Positions 24,263-33,741 of a stretch of 64,000 nt of DNA are shown here, piece after piece (positions within the stretch are counted from its first letter, which is position 1; every line of letters starts with the position of its first letter). The DNA is from Plasmodium malariae (taxonomy: Eukaryota; Apicomplexa; Aconoidasida; Haemosporida; Plasmodiidae): contig NC_041787.1 in assembly GCF_900090045.1 (NCBI RefSeq), positions 1,880,001 through 1,944,000 of the forward strand, given 5' to 3'. The position numbers were made by a program, and so were the translations under genes. The notes beneath the pieces are model-generated. The model was not told where the DNA came from. It saw only the letters and a program-made list of their open reading frames with translations, and did no database searches.

Positions 24263-25252
24263 TCACTTCATATATTTATTTGTATTAACAAGATCTGGGG
24301 GAATATTAGCAATGATAACTTTTAAATAATGTGTTAATCTATATCCACCTAACACAATTTGTTCGTTCAAAGTTTTCTTTAAATTAACGACAAAAAAATT
24401 TGTTACATCATATGAAGTATTTTTATTTAATGTTTCATGTGGGAAATTATAATAGATACTATGAACGCATTTATTATAACTATCACTTATTATAAAATCA
24501 AGATATTCATATTCATTTAAATCATTTTTTAATCTATTTCCAAAATACTCAGGAGGATATAGGTTCATTAAAGATTTTGCTTCTTTTATTACTTCTTTTG
24601 GTGTTACTGTTGGCCATTTCTTTCTTCTTGAGTGAAAAACACAATCACATAAATAATGCAAATTCTCTACTTTATTTTTATATAATATATTAATGTCTCT
24701 TCCTCCATTATCTCCATTTATGAAATTATTATTATAAAAAGTTATAACATGTAATGGTTGATGAATATCACCAAAAATATGAATAAAATACCTTAAATTA
24801 AAATTATACGAAAAAAAAGTACCGAAATTTTCTTTTCTTTTTATACTTTTTAACAACTTAAAAATGCGTTTTAATACTGTTAATGCATTGTCTGTATTCT
24901 TATAATAATATTCTTGAAATATATTTATACGAACATTGAGTGGGTTATAAGGTGTATCAATATAATGCCATTTATTCATTAAGTCTATACCTCCTGATCT
25001 TCTTATATTATTAGGATAATGAATATCAAAGGGTTTTATATGATCAGCCCATATAGAGGCGTATATAGGATCATTAAAATCTTTATCCTCTTTGTAATTC
25101 TTAAAAATTTTTTCTAAAATTAGCTTCTCTTCTTTAGTCAGTCCTTCATATGCAATGGCAGTTGATAGCATATGCCCTTCATCCGACCAGCATGTAATTC
25201 TTTTAGCAAATATAAGAAAAAATAGCAAGTAACAAACTGTCTCCTTATTCAT
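24263..25252 (-). CDS. P1/S1 nuclease, secreted (copy B)
   Basis: A single exon; the start is placed at ATG 25252, giving 329 codons. The frame is open a further 31 codons upstream, but that part is a tract of TATA/CACA-type repeats. From 25252 a clean signal peptide leads into CWSDEGH, which supplies the mature N-terminal Trp and the His ligand. The remaining zinc ligands are all present: Asp in SIWADHIKPFD, His in KWHYIDTPYN, His/Asp/His in YFIHIFGDIHQPLH, and His plus Asp in NLHYLCDCV. Copy A and copy B share NPxx, GDxGG and SRxKKW blocks but differ widely elsewhere. The duplication is therefore not recent, and functional specialisation is possible. Confidence 0.92.
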   Translation of the reverse strand: MNKETVCYLLFFLIFAKRITCWSDEGHMLSTAIAYEGLTKEEKLILEKIFKNYKEDKDFNDPIYASIWADHIKPFDIHYPNNIRRSGGIDLMNKWHYIDTPYNPLNVRINIFQEYYYKNTDNALTVLKRIFKLLKSIKRKENFGTFFSYNFNLRYFIHIFGDIHQPLHVITFYNNNFINGDNGGRDINILYKNKVENLHYLCDCVFHSRRKKWPTVTPKEVIKEAKSLMNLYPPEYFGNRLKNDLNEYEYLDFIISDSYNKCVHSIYYNFPHETLNKNTSYDVTNFFVVNLKKTLNEQIVLGGYRLTHYLKVIIANIPPDLVNTNKYMK

Positions 25253-26587
25253 TGGCGTCGAGTTATAATTGCCCCGGGTTAAGATGTGGATACAGAGGCA
25301 TACACGTGCGTACATATATATATATGCACACACACATTTACACATACGTATATATAGGTATATCTATGCGTATGTGCGTTCGCTTTTTTAATAAGCTGTG
25401 ATATAGTAAAATTAAAAATTAGGAACGAACTGTGAGATGTCTCAAACAGTAAAAAAAAAAAGAAAGTTTAATTTTTTCCTGCATTTGAGAAAAAATTCTT
25501 AAGGTTTTAACAGCACTTGAAATGTGCAAATATAAGGATATACTTGTATGTATGTATATGTACACGTATACATTTATATTATATATAAGTGTGTATACAT
25601 GATGTTTATGAGCATGATAATACATGAATTAATATCCAGCTCTAATAAACAAAAATTTTAAACTAAATAATTGAGGAAGATGTTTAAAAAGATGCCTACT
25701 TTGTAACACCTTAAAAAATTCAGTGGAGTTAAAATACTCTTTGTAGTTACCATAAGAATGAGAAAATAAAAATTTATTATCTTGTTGTGAGCAGATTGTT
25801 TTATAAAAGATTGAAGGCAAAATATGAAAATTGTAATAATAACAATAATAATAGATAGGTAAATAAGCAAGTGTTTAAGTATTTGAATAATATAACCGAC
25901 AAATGGTATTATACTCGTCATAAACTTTGCGCTTTCAGGGTTAGAGTAATGTAATAATGTGCTACGTTTGTACAATGAATACTAATACAAACATGTAGTA
26001 TAATATATAACCTGAGGACACTATAAATGTGCATATTTTTAAAATTGAGAAAATGTAAATGATTTTGCATTTTATACATTCATCAATAAATAAATAAAGA
26101 AGTAGCCATATGAAATAATCATAGAAATGTAAAAAAATATATTTTTATCTTTTTTAAGAATGAAAAATTGTGTACACTAGAAAGAAAGATACAAAAAAAA
26201 AAAAAAAAAAATTATTAAACATGATTCTTAGAACTTCAAAAATATATGAATGACAAAAATAAAAAAAGAATAAACAAAAGGAAGAAAGAAAGGATGGAAG
26301 AGAAAGAAATAATAAGAATAATTCGTTGCAGAAGCACCTACATAAACATGATATTAAAAGAACAAATTAAATATGCAAAGCTCCCGGGGGAATCGAGCAT
26401 AAAAGCAAATTAAAGAAATGATCATATATAGGATATGTCATAGTATAATAGATGCAAATCTGTATATATTACTTTTGAAATGTTAATAAGAGACAAAAAA
26501 AAGTAAACATTACGATGGAGAAGGAAAAAAAAAAGATATTTAAGGACATTACATTACATACAGACCTAAATCAGTTATTTGACAAAA
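25253..26587. other. Divergent intergenic region, nuclease B to the possible RimP-like gene
   Basis: About 1.3 kb. A minus-strand open frame at 25658-25975 encodes 105 residues with one strong hydrophobic stretch (IIVIITIFIF), and a second minus frame overlaps it at 25629-25820. Neither has a recognised motif or clear splice signals, so I leave them uncalled. A poly-A tract is near 26193-26210. Confidence 0.5.
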
Positions 26588-28126
26588 ATGAAATTAATAT
26601 GTTTGCTTTTTTATAATTTTATTATGCATATTATAATAACGAACACATTTAAATATTATAAATGTCATTTGATTGGAAGTAAACATTCACCAAATGATAA
26701 TAAGTTGATAATAGGTAATATACATGTACATAAATATGTACGTACTGATGGTATTATTCCAAGAATTTCTAAAAATATGTCTTACAAATATACCCGTATT
26801 AGTGTAAGAAGAAAAGTAGAAGTTGTCAATTTTTTGAAAATATATATGTCGAAGGATGAACCAAAATTGAGGAAAAAATTAAATACAACGATTATATTAA
26901 AAAGGAATAAATTCTTAAAAGGACACAGTTTAAAGTTAAGATGTAAGCATGACTTGTTGATAGGTGATAATAATAACAACACTAATTTGGAGAGAGAGAA
27001 AAAAAAAGACCTTTTTTTAGGGGAAAATAAAAATGGGAGAATGGATGATGAAAACACTGGCAAAGATCTTCGTGGAAAAATGGGTGATAGCGAGAAAGGA
27101 TTAAAGAAAAAAAAAAAAAAAAGAAAAAGGAAAAAAATTAAAAAAGAACAGGAAAAAGAAATAGAAAAAGCAAAAGATGAAAAAGGGGAAAAGGAAGAGG
27201 AAAAGTGTAAAAAGAAGGAAAGTAAAATAATAAATAAGGATTTATTAAATAACATCAAGGAAAATGAAACACAAAATACGAGAAGTGACACTTCAAACGA
27301 ATTAGAAGATGAAAACTTTAATTTGTTGAATCAATTCAAGGCACATGAAGATAATACATTAGTTAGCGAACTAACTCCAGCAAAAAGTAAAGAACTTATA
27401 AATTGTGCTTCTTTTAAAAAGTTAATGGTAGAGTTAAATTTAAAAGAAAAAGATGTTTTACGCTTAATAAAAAAAAATGAAAACAGTGTCTCAACTTTGA
27501 TTAATCAGAATTTAACTTTAGAACAAATAAAAAATAAAGCACAGAATCAAGAAGCACAGAATGAAGAATTATTTGGTACTTTTATGAATAATGATAGTTC
27601 AAAAATAGGTAATATTATTAATTTTAAAAAAGTAAGTAAAGAATATAAAGAAATTATTAGAGAAGTTATACTCCTTTTTTTAGGGAAAAAAGTAAAATTT
27701 AGTGAAATAATAAAACAAATGGGCGAAAAAATATGTGACATGAATAATTATTGTCTCTCTATTTTAAGAGAAAATATTTTATTTAAAGAATTAAATAATG
27801 AAACACTCAATGAAATAATTAAAAAGTCTGTATTAATAGGACACTTAAATGAAAAATTTTCAAACGATGCTCAAAATTTTGAATGGACTAGACAAATAGA
27901 AAACTATATTTTTGATTCCATAAACAATGCCAATTTTAAAGTAAAGGAAATTTCCTACTCCAGTAACACCATAAATATAAGTGTAACATGTATCAAAAAT
28001 GTCTCTATGGATTCTAATGAATATGATGATATAGAATGTTCCATACAAAGCTCCTTAAGGCAATATGAAAAAGCTAATAACTTAGATATTCTTTCCTTTT
28101 TCAAAATTCTAGTGAACATTTCTTGA
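26588..28126 (+). CDS. Signal-peptide-bearing protein with a possible RimP-like C-terminus
   Basis: A single exon of 512 codons from ATG 26588; the three codons upstream in frame start with TTG, so the ATG is preferred. Residues 1-20 form a hydrophobic signal sequence (MKLICLLFYNFIMHIIITNT), followed by a basic stretch, as in bipartite apicoplast leaders. The middle (about 26960-27260) is Lys/Glu-rich low complexity. From about 27360 the sequence is ordered. The last 85 residues suggest the helix-strand-strand-helix-strand order of the RimP/DUF150 N-terminal domain: an amphipathic helix, KVKEISYSSNTINISVTCI, an acidic turn and helix EYDDIECSIQSSLRQYE, then FFKILVNIS at the point where RimP has its LEVSSPG strand. 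RimP matures the small ribosomal subunit in bacteria. This fold assignment is my inference from pattern, not a known identity; the protein may equally be Plasmodium-specific. Confidence 0.8.
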   Translation: MKLICLLFYNFIMHIIITNTFKYYKCHLIGSKHSPNDNKLIIGNIHVHKYVRTDGIIPRISKNMSYKYTRISVRRKVEVVNFLKIYMSKDEPKLRKKLNTTIILKRNKFLKGHSLKLRCKHDLLIGDNNNNTNLEREKKKDLFLGENKNGRMDDENTGKDLRGKMGDSEKGLKKKKKKRKRKKIKKEQEKEIEKAKDEKGEKEEEKCKKKESKIINKDLLNNIKENETQNTRSDTSNELEDENFNLLNQFKAHEDNTLVSELTPAKSKELINCASFKKLMVELNLKEKDVLRLIKKNENSVSTLINQNLTLEQIKNKAQNQEAQNEELFGTFMNNDSSKIGNIINFKKVSKEYKEIIREVILLFLGKKVKFSEIIKQMGEKICDMNNYCLSILRENILFKELNNETLNEIIKKSVLIGHLNEKFSNDAQNFEWTRQIENYIFDSINNANFKVKEISYSSNTINISVTCIKNVSMDSNEYDDIECSIQSSLRQYEKANNLDILSFFKILVNIS

Positions 28127-28582
28127 AGAAAACGTATTCATTTGAGTAATATACGCCCCTCTGACTGCACAAAAATACAAATACATATATATATATATAT
28201 ATCAGTACATAATCATACGTGAATTACACACAGGTATATATTTATTCATTTATTTATTTATGTTTTATGTATATATGCGCTCCGTTTATTTAGGGCGTGT
28301 GCCCGTTTCCGCTCTACCTCCTTCTTCCCTAAAAGCCTACATAACAATTAACGCTTAAATAAGCGTTTTACATTTGCTTCAAATGAATTATACGTATTTT
28401 TTTATTTAATTTATTTTGTTTTTCCCTATTTTGTTATTTCTTTCCGTATTTCTTCATGTTCTCTTTTATATCTGTTTGAAGTGTAACTGCACGTTTATTA
28501 TCATAAACATTAATTAAAATCGCTGCCACTACTAATACCGCTACTACTGCTCCTAATAGTGTTTATTTTACTTCTTTCACTT
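28127..28582. other. Short convergent intergenic region
   Basis: About 450 bases between two converging genes. It has a (TA)n stretch near 28182-28202 and T-rich 3' UTR-like sequence. Nothing else is seen. Confidence 0.6.
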
Positions 28583-30361
28583 TCAGACATGAAAATTTTT
28601 TTCACGAAATAACTTTATTAAAAAATGGATATGTTCTTCAGTGTAGTATGACCAGCAAATTATCCATCTTGTTATTCTGCTAGTATGAGATTCAAAAATT
28701 CTATATTGGCATATATGCATTTGAAAAGATGGTTTTTTCACATTTCTAAAAAAAAAAATATTCTCAAAATGTATATTATTTTTTATAATAGTAGTCAGAA
28801 AATCTACCTGATTTTTTTTATACATGTTATATAATCTCATTGATCTGATTATTTCCTTTTTTATTAATTTAACATTTTTAAATTTTGAGACTAACGTTGT
28901 AAACCATATTATATTGTAAAAATAAAGCTTACTTTCGATAATCATATTTATAATAAAACTGTATTCTCCTCCTAAATTTTTATGGCTCTTTACTTCGTTT
29001 CCGTTCATGTGTTCACCTTCCTTTTCGAACTCATTAGAAAGTGCATTTTTGTTAAAATGCTTATAATACACTTCTTCACACCGTTCTATAGTAGTACCGC
29101 TTGCGTTGGCACTAGAACAGGTTTTATTATATTCAACAATGCTTTCTTCTTCTTTACTATATAAGGTACCAAGCTTAATATTATTATTAACTACTTCTTT
29201 TGAAGTATCTTCATTAAGGGAAATATATTCTTCATTGTCAAAATAGACAACTTCATCCACATTTGCTTCTAAATTTCTGAAAGGGTTTCTGTTAACTTGT
29301 TCTAAAAAACTGTGGTACGGTGGGTTGCACATGGAGAAAAAAAACAAATCTGTATCGTTAACTACGTTTACAAATAATTTCTTCTTATCTTTTTGATATT
29401 TCAGTATTATATCCTTTTCTTTATTATTTAACAAAATATTTATATAACCATATTTTAAAGAATCTAAATTAATGTCAACACCAATAAAGGACCAGTTATA
29501 AACACTATTACCCAAAAGCGGGTAGATACAATTCGCCCCGACTCCTATATCTAAGACTTTTATTATATTACCATGTAGTACTTCAGAAGTCATTGTATGT
29601 TCGCTACCTACAAAACTGTTTATTATGTTTAAGCGTTCGTAATGTTTGCATTGTTCAAAATGTTCGCAACGTTCAAAATTTTTTGCGCTCTCTTCTTCTG
29701 AGATAGTATTTAAGCTAGTAAGATCTGCTAAGTAATGAATGTAATTAACTCTTCCAGGAATACATGGGCATAAAAATTTTTTCCCCGTAAATTCGTTATG
29801 TGATTTTGTGTCCTCATATTTTAACTCATCACATGGTTCATTTATTACATATTCATCATTTTTATAATCTAATTTTAATAACTTATCATTGTGTTCATTA
29901 TAAGCATTTAATATAACTTCTTTGTAGTTATTAATTAGTTCGTTCGTGTTTACAAAAACAAAATTTTGAATAGTGTTATGATATAATAATGAAATACTAT
30001 CAAATAATGCATCAATTCCATCAACACTATCAATATTATAATATGGCATGTAAAAATTTATGGAGTAGTACTCTTTCAGTATAGCTTTACTTAAAAAATA
30101 AACGGCTACAGATTTCTCAAAATCGTATATTAATTTCCCATTTTTACTTTTGTGCAAAAATATATTTAAAAAAGGATACTTCTTACTTAATTCTTCAAAA
30201 TTAATAAAATTATTTTTATGTATATTTCGATCATGCATTAATTTGGAGTTACTTTCAAAGTAGTAGCTATGATTACTCTTTTTCATCCCCCATTTTGGGC
30301 TCCTTTTGTGAGGCTGTGATTTGAAATTGCCCCCCTTTTTAATTTTTAGTTTTTTGATCAT
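28583..30361 (-). CDS. METTL16: METTL16/RlmF-type RNA N6-adenosine methyltransferase
   Basis: A single exon; ATG at 30361 is the first in frame (the frame opens 26 codons earlier with GTG), giving 592 residues. Signatures in order: MHDRNIHKNNFINFEELSKK (the MHxRN block of METTL16), LCPCIPGRVNYIHYLADL, the SAM-binding loop VLDIGVGANCIYPLLG, VDINLDS, and the catalytic CNPPYHSF (about 29306-29329; animals have NPPF). After an insertion of about 110 residues rich in Glu, Ser and Asn come YSFIINMIIES and ITRWIICWSYY, matching the family's C-terminal core. In animals METTL16 methylates U6 snRNA and MAT2A hairpins; the bacterial relative RlmF modifies 23S rRNA. U6 is the likely substrate here by inference. 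The vertebrate C-terminal extension is absent. A short upstream coding exon cannot be excluded. Confidence 0.88.
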   Translation of the reverse strand: MIKKLKIKKGGNFKSQPHKRSPKWGMKKSNHSYYFESNSKLMHDRNIHKNNFINFEELSKKYPFLNIFLHKSKNGKLIYDFEKSVAVYFLSKAILKEYYSINFYMPYYNIDSVDGIDALFDSISLLYHNTIQNFVFVNTNELINNYKEVILNAYNEHNDKLLKLDYKNDEYVINEPCDELKYEDTKSHNEFTGKKFLCPCIPGRVNYIHYLADLTSLNTISEEESAKNFERCEHFEQCKHYERLNIINSFVGSEHTMTSEVLHGNIIKVLDIGVGANCIYPLLGNSVYNWSFIGVDINLDSLKYGYINILLNNKEKDIILKYQKDKKKLFVNVVNDTDLFFFSMCNPPYHSFLEQVNRNPFRNLEANVDEVVYFDNEEYISLNEDTSKEVVNNNIKLGTLYSKEEESIVEYNKTCSSANASGTTIERCEEVYYKHFNKNALSNEFEKEGEHMNGNEVKSHKNLGGEYSFIINMIIESKLYFYNIIWFTTLVSKFKNVKLIKKEIIRSMRLYNMYKKNQVDFLTTIIKNNIHFENIFFFRNVKKPSFQMHICQYRIFESHTSRITRWIICWSYYTEEHIHFLIKLFREKNFHV

Positions 30362-30546
30362 TTCAGAAGGAAAAAATTGTATCAACTGTGCAGGTGAAGG
30401 GATATCACAAAAAAAATTAAGCCTTTCGAAAATGTACACATTTTGAAAGATTGTATATTTGAGGTGTTTCTGCGCTTATAATACGCAAAAATGGGGTGGA
30501 AGTTAAAAACAAAAAAATGGGAAAAACAAAACAAAAACGAATAACG

Positions 30547-30737
30547 ACAAGTAAAAGGAAGCAAGAATGACAAGTAAAATGAAGCACGAATGATAAGTAA
30601 AATAAAGCACGAATGATAAGTAAAATGAAGCACGAATGACAAGTAAAATGAAGCACGAATGATAAGTAAAATAAAGCACGAATGATAAGTAAAATGAAGC
30701 ACGAATGACAAGTAAAATGAAGCACGAATGACAGGTA
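30547..30737. repeat. 23-bp minisatellite between METTL16 and Obg
   Basis: About eight tandem copies of a 23-base unit, AATGACAAGTAAAATGAAGC plus ACG, alternate with a variant having T for C and A for G (GATAAGTAAAATAAAGC). The alternation gives a higher-order period of about 46-69 bases. All three minus frames stay open across it, which is an artefact. Confidence 0.93.
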
Positions 30738-30970
30738 AAATTGACAAAAAAACGTTCACTCATTGGTCAGCAATTTTTTCGTCGTTCCTTAAAAGGCAAA
30801 ATTACGCAAGCTGCTACATGCCACATAGCATATATTACATATCAAAAATGAATCTTCAAAAAATATGAAAAAATATCAGAACAGTAAAATAATACCGTAA
30901 AAATATGCGCTATTATTACATTTATTAAACCACGGAGCACTTTTAGGTTTCCCATAAGTAAAAGGCTTCC

Positions 30971-32734
30971 TCAGTACTCGAGAATGAAATCGAACGAATA
31001 GTTGCTTATAATAATTTTATCGCCATCCCTTGCTCCAACATTTTTTAGCTTTGTGTTTATGTTTAAATCATCTAGTATTTTTCTAAATACTTTTGAACTA
31101 TCACACTTCGAAAAATTGAAAATATTTGCCTGATTTTCTATATATTTTCCTTTTATTATAAAAATATGTTCATCATATTTATGAATTTCATACTCAGATG
31201 GACGAAAATTATCGCTATCTTCTATTTTCTCAATATCCATTGGTTTTGGTAAAGTTTTTATAAATTCATTTACTGTATTTTCATCATCAATGTATAGAGT
31301 CATTTCATTAATCGCCTCTATAACATTCTCTCCTGTTAGCGCAGATATGCAAAATATTTTATCGATGTTTATATTTTCCCTTACATAATTTATTAGCGAA
31401 TTTATATTTTCCTTATCTTTATTATTATATATATCAATTTTATTTAAAACCACAACTTCCTTCTTAGTTTTAAAGATGCTATGGTATTGGACTAGAACGT
31501 TTTTTATATTTTCATAAGTTTCAATTATAGTATTACTATTTATGTCAAACATGTAGATTAATATTTTACTATATTTTAAATGCTCCAAGTACTTGAAAGA
31601 AATGTTTGATTCTTTTTTATCTAAATTTTTTATTATTCCTGGAAAGTCAATCACTGTGTAGTTGCTTTTTTCAGCCGTTCGTAAAGTGCCATCATTATCG
31701 TCCCAACCAGTATTATCACCCCAACCAGTATTATCACCCCAACCATTATTATTGCTTACTGAATCATTCTCGTTTTCCCCCATTTCACACACTACTTCGT
31801 CCCTAAATTCTTCTTCGAGAATGTCATACTCGTTATCTGGTCTATTACTCATATCCGATTGTGTGCTCTGCACCTGTTCCACGGTCTCATCATCTGGCCC
31901 CCCCGAAGTACGTCCTACCTCTTGTGTACTTCCCTTTTCACATTTAAAAATTCCAAAATTTGGAAATTTCGATGTATAACTATAATTTGCTATTTTTACA
32001 TTTGCATTTGTAATTTTATTTAATAGTGTACTTTTACCTACATTAGGATAGCCAATAATACCAAAGTCTGTAAAAAATATTTTTTTCAAAAATAACTTTT
32101 TTTCTTTTGTTTTTTCTCCATATTGACAAACAAAAGGTATTCTCAAGCTTTTCGTTCTATAGGAATAGTTTCCCTTTCCTCCTTTTCCCCCCTTTGCCAC
32201 TAAGACCTTTTGACAATTTATGTAAATAAAATCAATAAAATTTTTGTCCTCATCATATATAATTGTATTTATTGGTATATGTATATATTCATCTTTTCCA
32301 CATTCTCCATTTTGATTATTGTTACATCCTTTACCTCCATTCCCAGCATAATAAAAAGATTTTAATTTAACACTTAAAAAATTATCAATTTTTTTATTAC
32401 CAATTAAATATATATCTCCTCCTTTTCCTCCTCTTCCTCCTGATGCATACTTCTTATTCTTCTTTTGAGAAAATGTTGTAAAACAACATATACCATCACC
32501 TCCATTTCCACTTTTCACATTTATTATACACCTGTCATGAAACTGATTCTTCTTTATCATCTTTTTAATGCACTCCAAATAGTTCTTTTTCTTGGTTTTT
32601 CGTTCTTCAAACTCTCTGCATCTTGAACCATTCAAAAACATAGCATTTTCCTTTAAAGTTTTACAAGGAATACTTTTTATAATAACATCTTCGTGGTATA
32701 CCATTAAGAGAAACAAGATTATACCTCTAAGCAT
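30971..32734 (-). CDS. OBG: Obg-family GTPase, probably organellar (apicoplast)
   Basis: A single exon of 587 codons. A hydrophobic N-terminus (MLRGIILFLLMVYHEDVIIK) and about 50 basic residues look like a secretory plus transit leader. Next comes the glycine-rich Obg fold: IINVKSGNGGDGICCF, ASGGRGGKGGD, AGNGGKGCNNN and VAKGGKGGKGN. Then the G domain: G1 GYPNVGKST, a Thr-containing switch, G3 DFPG, G4 NKID and G5 SAL. A final segment of about 70 residues resembles the Obg C-terminal domain. Between the switch region and G3 there is a parasite-specific insertion of about 90 residues that includes WGDNTG repeats (about 31690-31750). Obg proteins act in large ribosomal subunit assembly and the stringent response. 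Targeting to the apicoplast rather than the mitochondrion is inferred from the hydrophobic leader. Confidence 0.9.
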   Translation of the reverse strand: MLRGIILFLLMVYHEDVIIKSIPCKTLKENAMFLNGSRCREFEERKTKKKNYLECIKKMIKKNQFHDRCIINVKSGNGGDGICCFTTFSQKKNKKYASGGRGGKGGDIYLIGNKKIDNFLSVKLKSFYYAGNGGKGCNNNQNGECGKDEYIHIPINTIIYDEDKNFIDFIYINCQKVLVAKGGKGGKGNYSYRTKSLRIPFVCQYGEKTKEKKLFLKKIFFTDFGIIGYPNVGKSTLLNKITNANVKIANYSYTSKFPNFGIFKCEKGSTQEVGRTSGGPDDETVEQVQSTQSDMSNRPDNEYDILEEEFRDEVVCEMGENENDSVSNNNGWGDNTGWGDNTGWDDNDGTLRTAEKSNYTVIDFPGIIKNLDKKESNISFKYLEHLKYSKILIYMFDINSNTIIETYENIKNVLVQYHSIFKTKKEVVVLNKIDIYNNKDKENINSLINYVRENINIDKIFCISALTGENVIEAINEMTLYIDDENTVNEFIKTLPKPMDIEKIEDSDNFRPSEYEIHKYDEHIFIIKGKYIENQANIFNFSKCDSSKVFRKILDDLNINTKLKNVGARDGDKIIISNYSFDFILEY

Positions 32735-32952
32735 ATTTTTTCTGAACGTGAAAATTGAACGTTCCTTTTTTTAATGCATAGAATTGAGGGTAGTTTAAAC
32801 TATGATTGTTATGTATGCATTTATACAAATATATGCTTTTACCCAAATGTATATTTTTACCCAAATGTATGCATTTACCCAAATGTATGCATTTACCCAA
32901 ATGTATGCATTTACCCAAATGTATGCATTTACCCAAATGTATGAATTTATAC

Positions 32953-33004
<52 letters not shown>

Positions 33005-33741
33005 GCAAACATACAAATTTGTGGTGTTTTTATTCAAAATTGCAAGTAAAAGGTAAGTTTCTTCATTTCAAACATTCTAATAATACTTCCGAATCTGAGT
33101 ATAAAACGAAGTTATTCTCCCTTGGATTCTCTACACAGAGATGAACACGTGCGGCATTTAAAAAAGCCTAAGCCACCTTTTTAGAAGAAATATAGGAACA
33201 AATGAAAAATTAAATATAATCAACTTAGAAGCTGGAAAAAAAAAAGAAAGGAAAAGGTAAAACTAAAGAAATTCGTGTCATTACTATATGGGTAAATATT
33301 TCAAGGTAACTAACATGCATATATACGTCCGCAGATATAAATACGCACGTGTGTATACAAAAAAACTAAATAACCGCTTCTTTTTTTTTTTTCTTCTTTT
33401 TTTTTGTATGCTTTTAAATTTAGAAGTTTGAAAAATAAAATAGATCATAAAATGTGTCATAAATGTGACACGATGATTTGTTAATACCAACAAAAGAAAA
33501 GTTATAAAAAAAGTGTAACAAAAAAAAAAAAAAAAAATTATAAATATTTCACTTAAATTGATTTGATAAAAAAAAAAAAAAAAAGAACACAAATAACGTA
33601 AAAAATAGATAAGATATTATGTATTACGTAACTGAAACACTATATACTCAAAGTAAGGAGAACCTACAATGGTTTTCTACTTTAACGAAAAAAAAATAAA
33701 AATAAAATAAAATAAAAGACATTTTAACAAAATGAATAAGA
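32735..33741. other. Tandem intergenic region upstream of Obg
   Basis: About 1 kb. It holds an 18-bp repeat array (32838-32955), a (TA)n tract (32956-33001) and several poly-A/poly-T tracts (33379-33407, 33519-33538, 33568-33584). No gene is visible. It should contain the Obg promoter and the 3' UTR of the NOM1/SGD1 gene. Confidence 0.7.
32838..32955. repeat. 18-bp tandem array upstream of Obg
   Basis: Six to seven copies of TTTACCCAAATGTATGCA, the outer ones slightly diverged. The unit length is a multiple of three, so open frames persist in several registers on both strands without being genes. A (TA)n run of about 46 bases follows directly. Confidence 0.93.

Noticed and set aside
25253..25345. 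Extra 31 codons upstream in the frame of nuclease copy B
   Set aside because: They are encoded by TATA/CACA-type repeats and would bury the signal peptide inside the protein.
25629..25975. Two overlapping minus frames of 63 and 105 codons
   Set aside because: One hydrophobic stretch and no recognised motif, conserved-looking block or clear splice pattern; not enough to call a gene.
30382..30763. Three minus-strand frames with YLSFVLHF repeats
   Set aside because: These are artefacts of the 23-bp minisatellite, and lie upstream of the METTL16 start.
32838..32955. Possible CRISPR or telomere-like repeat
   Set aside because: Direct tandem copies without spacers, in a eukaryotic spacer, and not the telomeric heptamer of Plasmodium.
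32727..33144. Frames with HLGKCI or MHLPKC repeats on both strands
   Set aside because: They come from the 18-bp TTTACCCAAATGTATGCA array and the adjoining TA tract.
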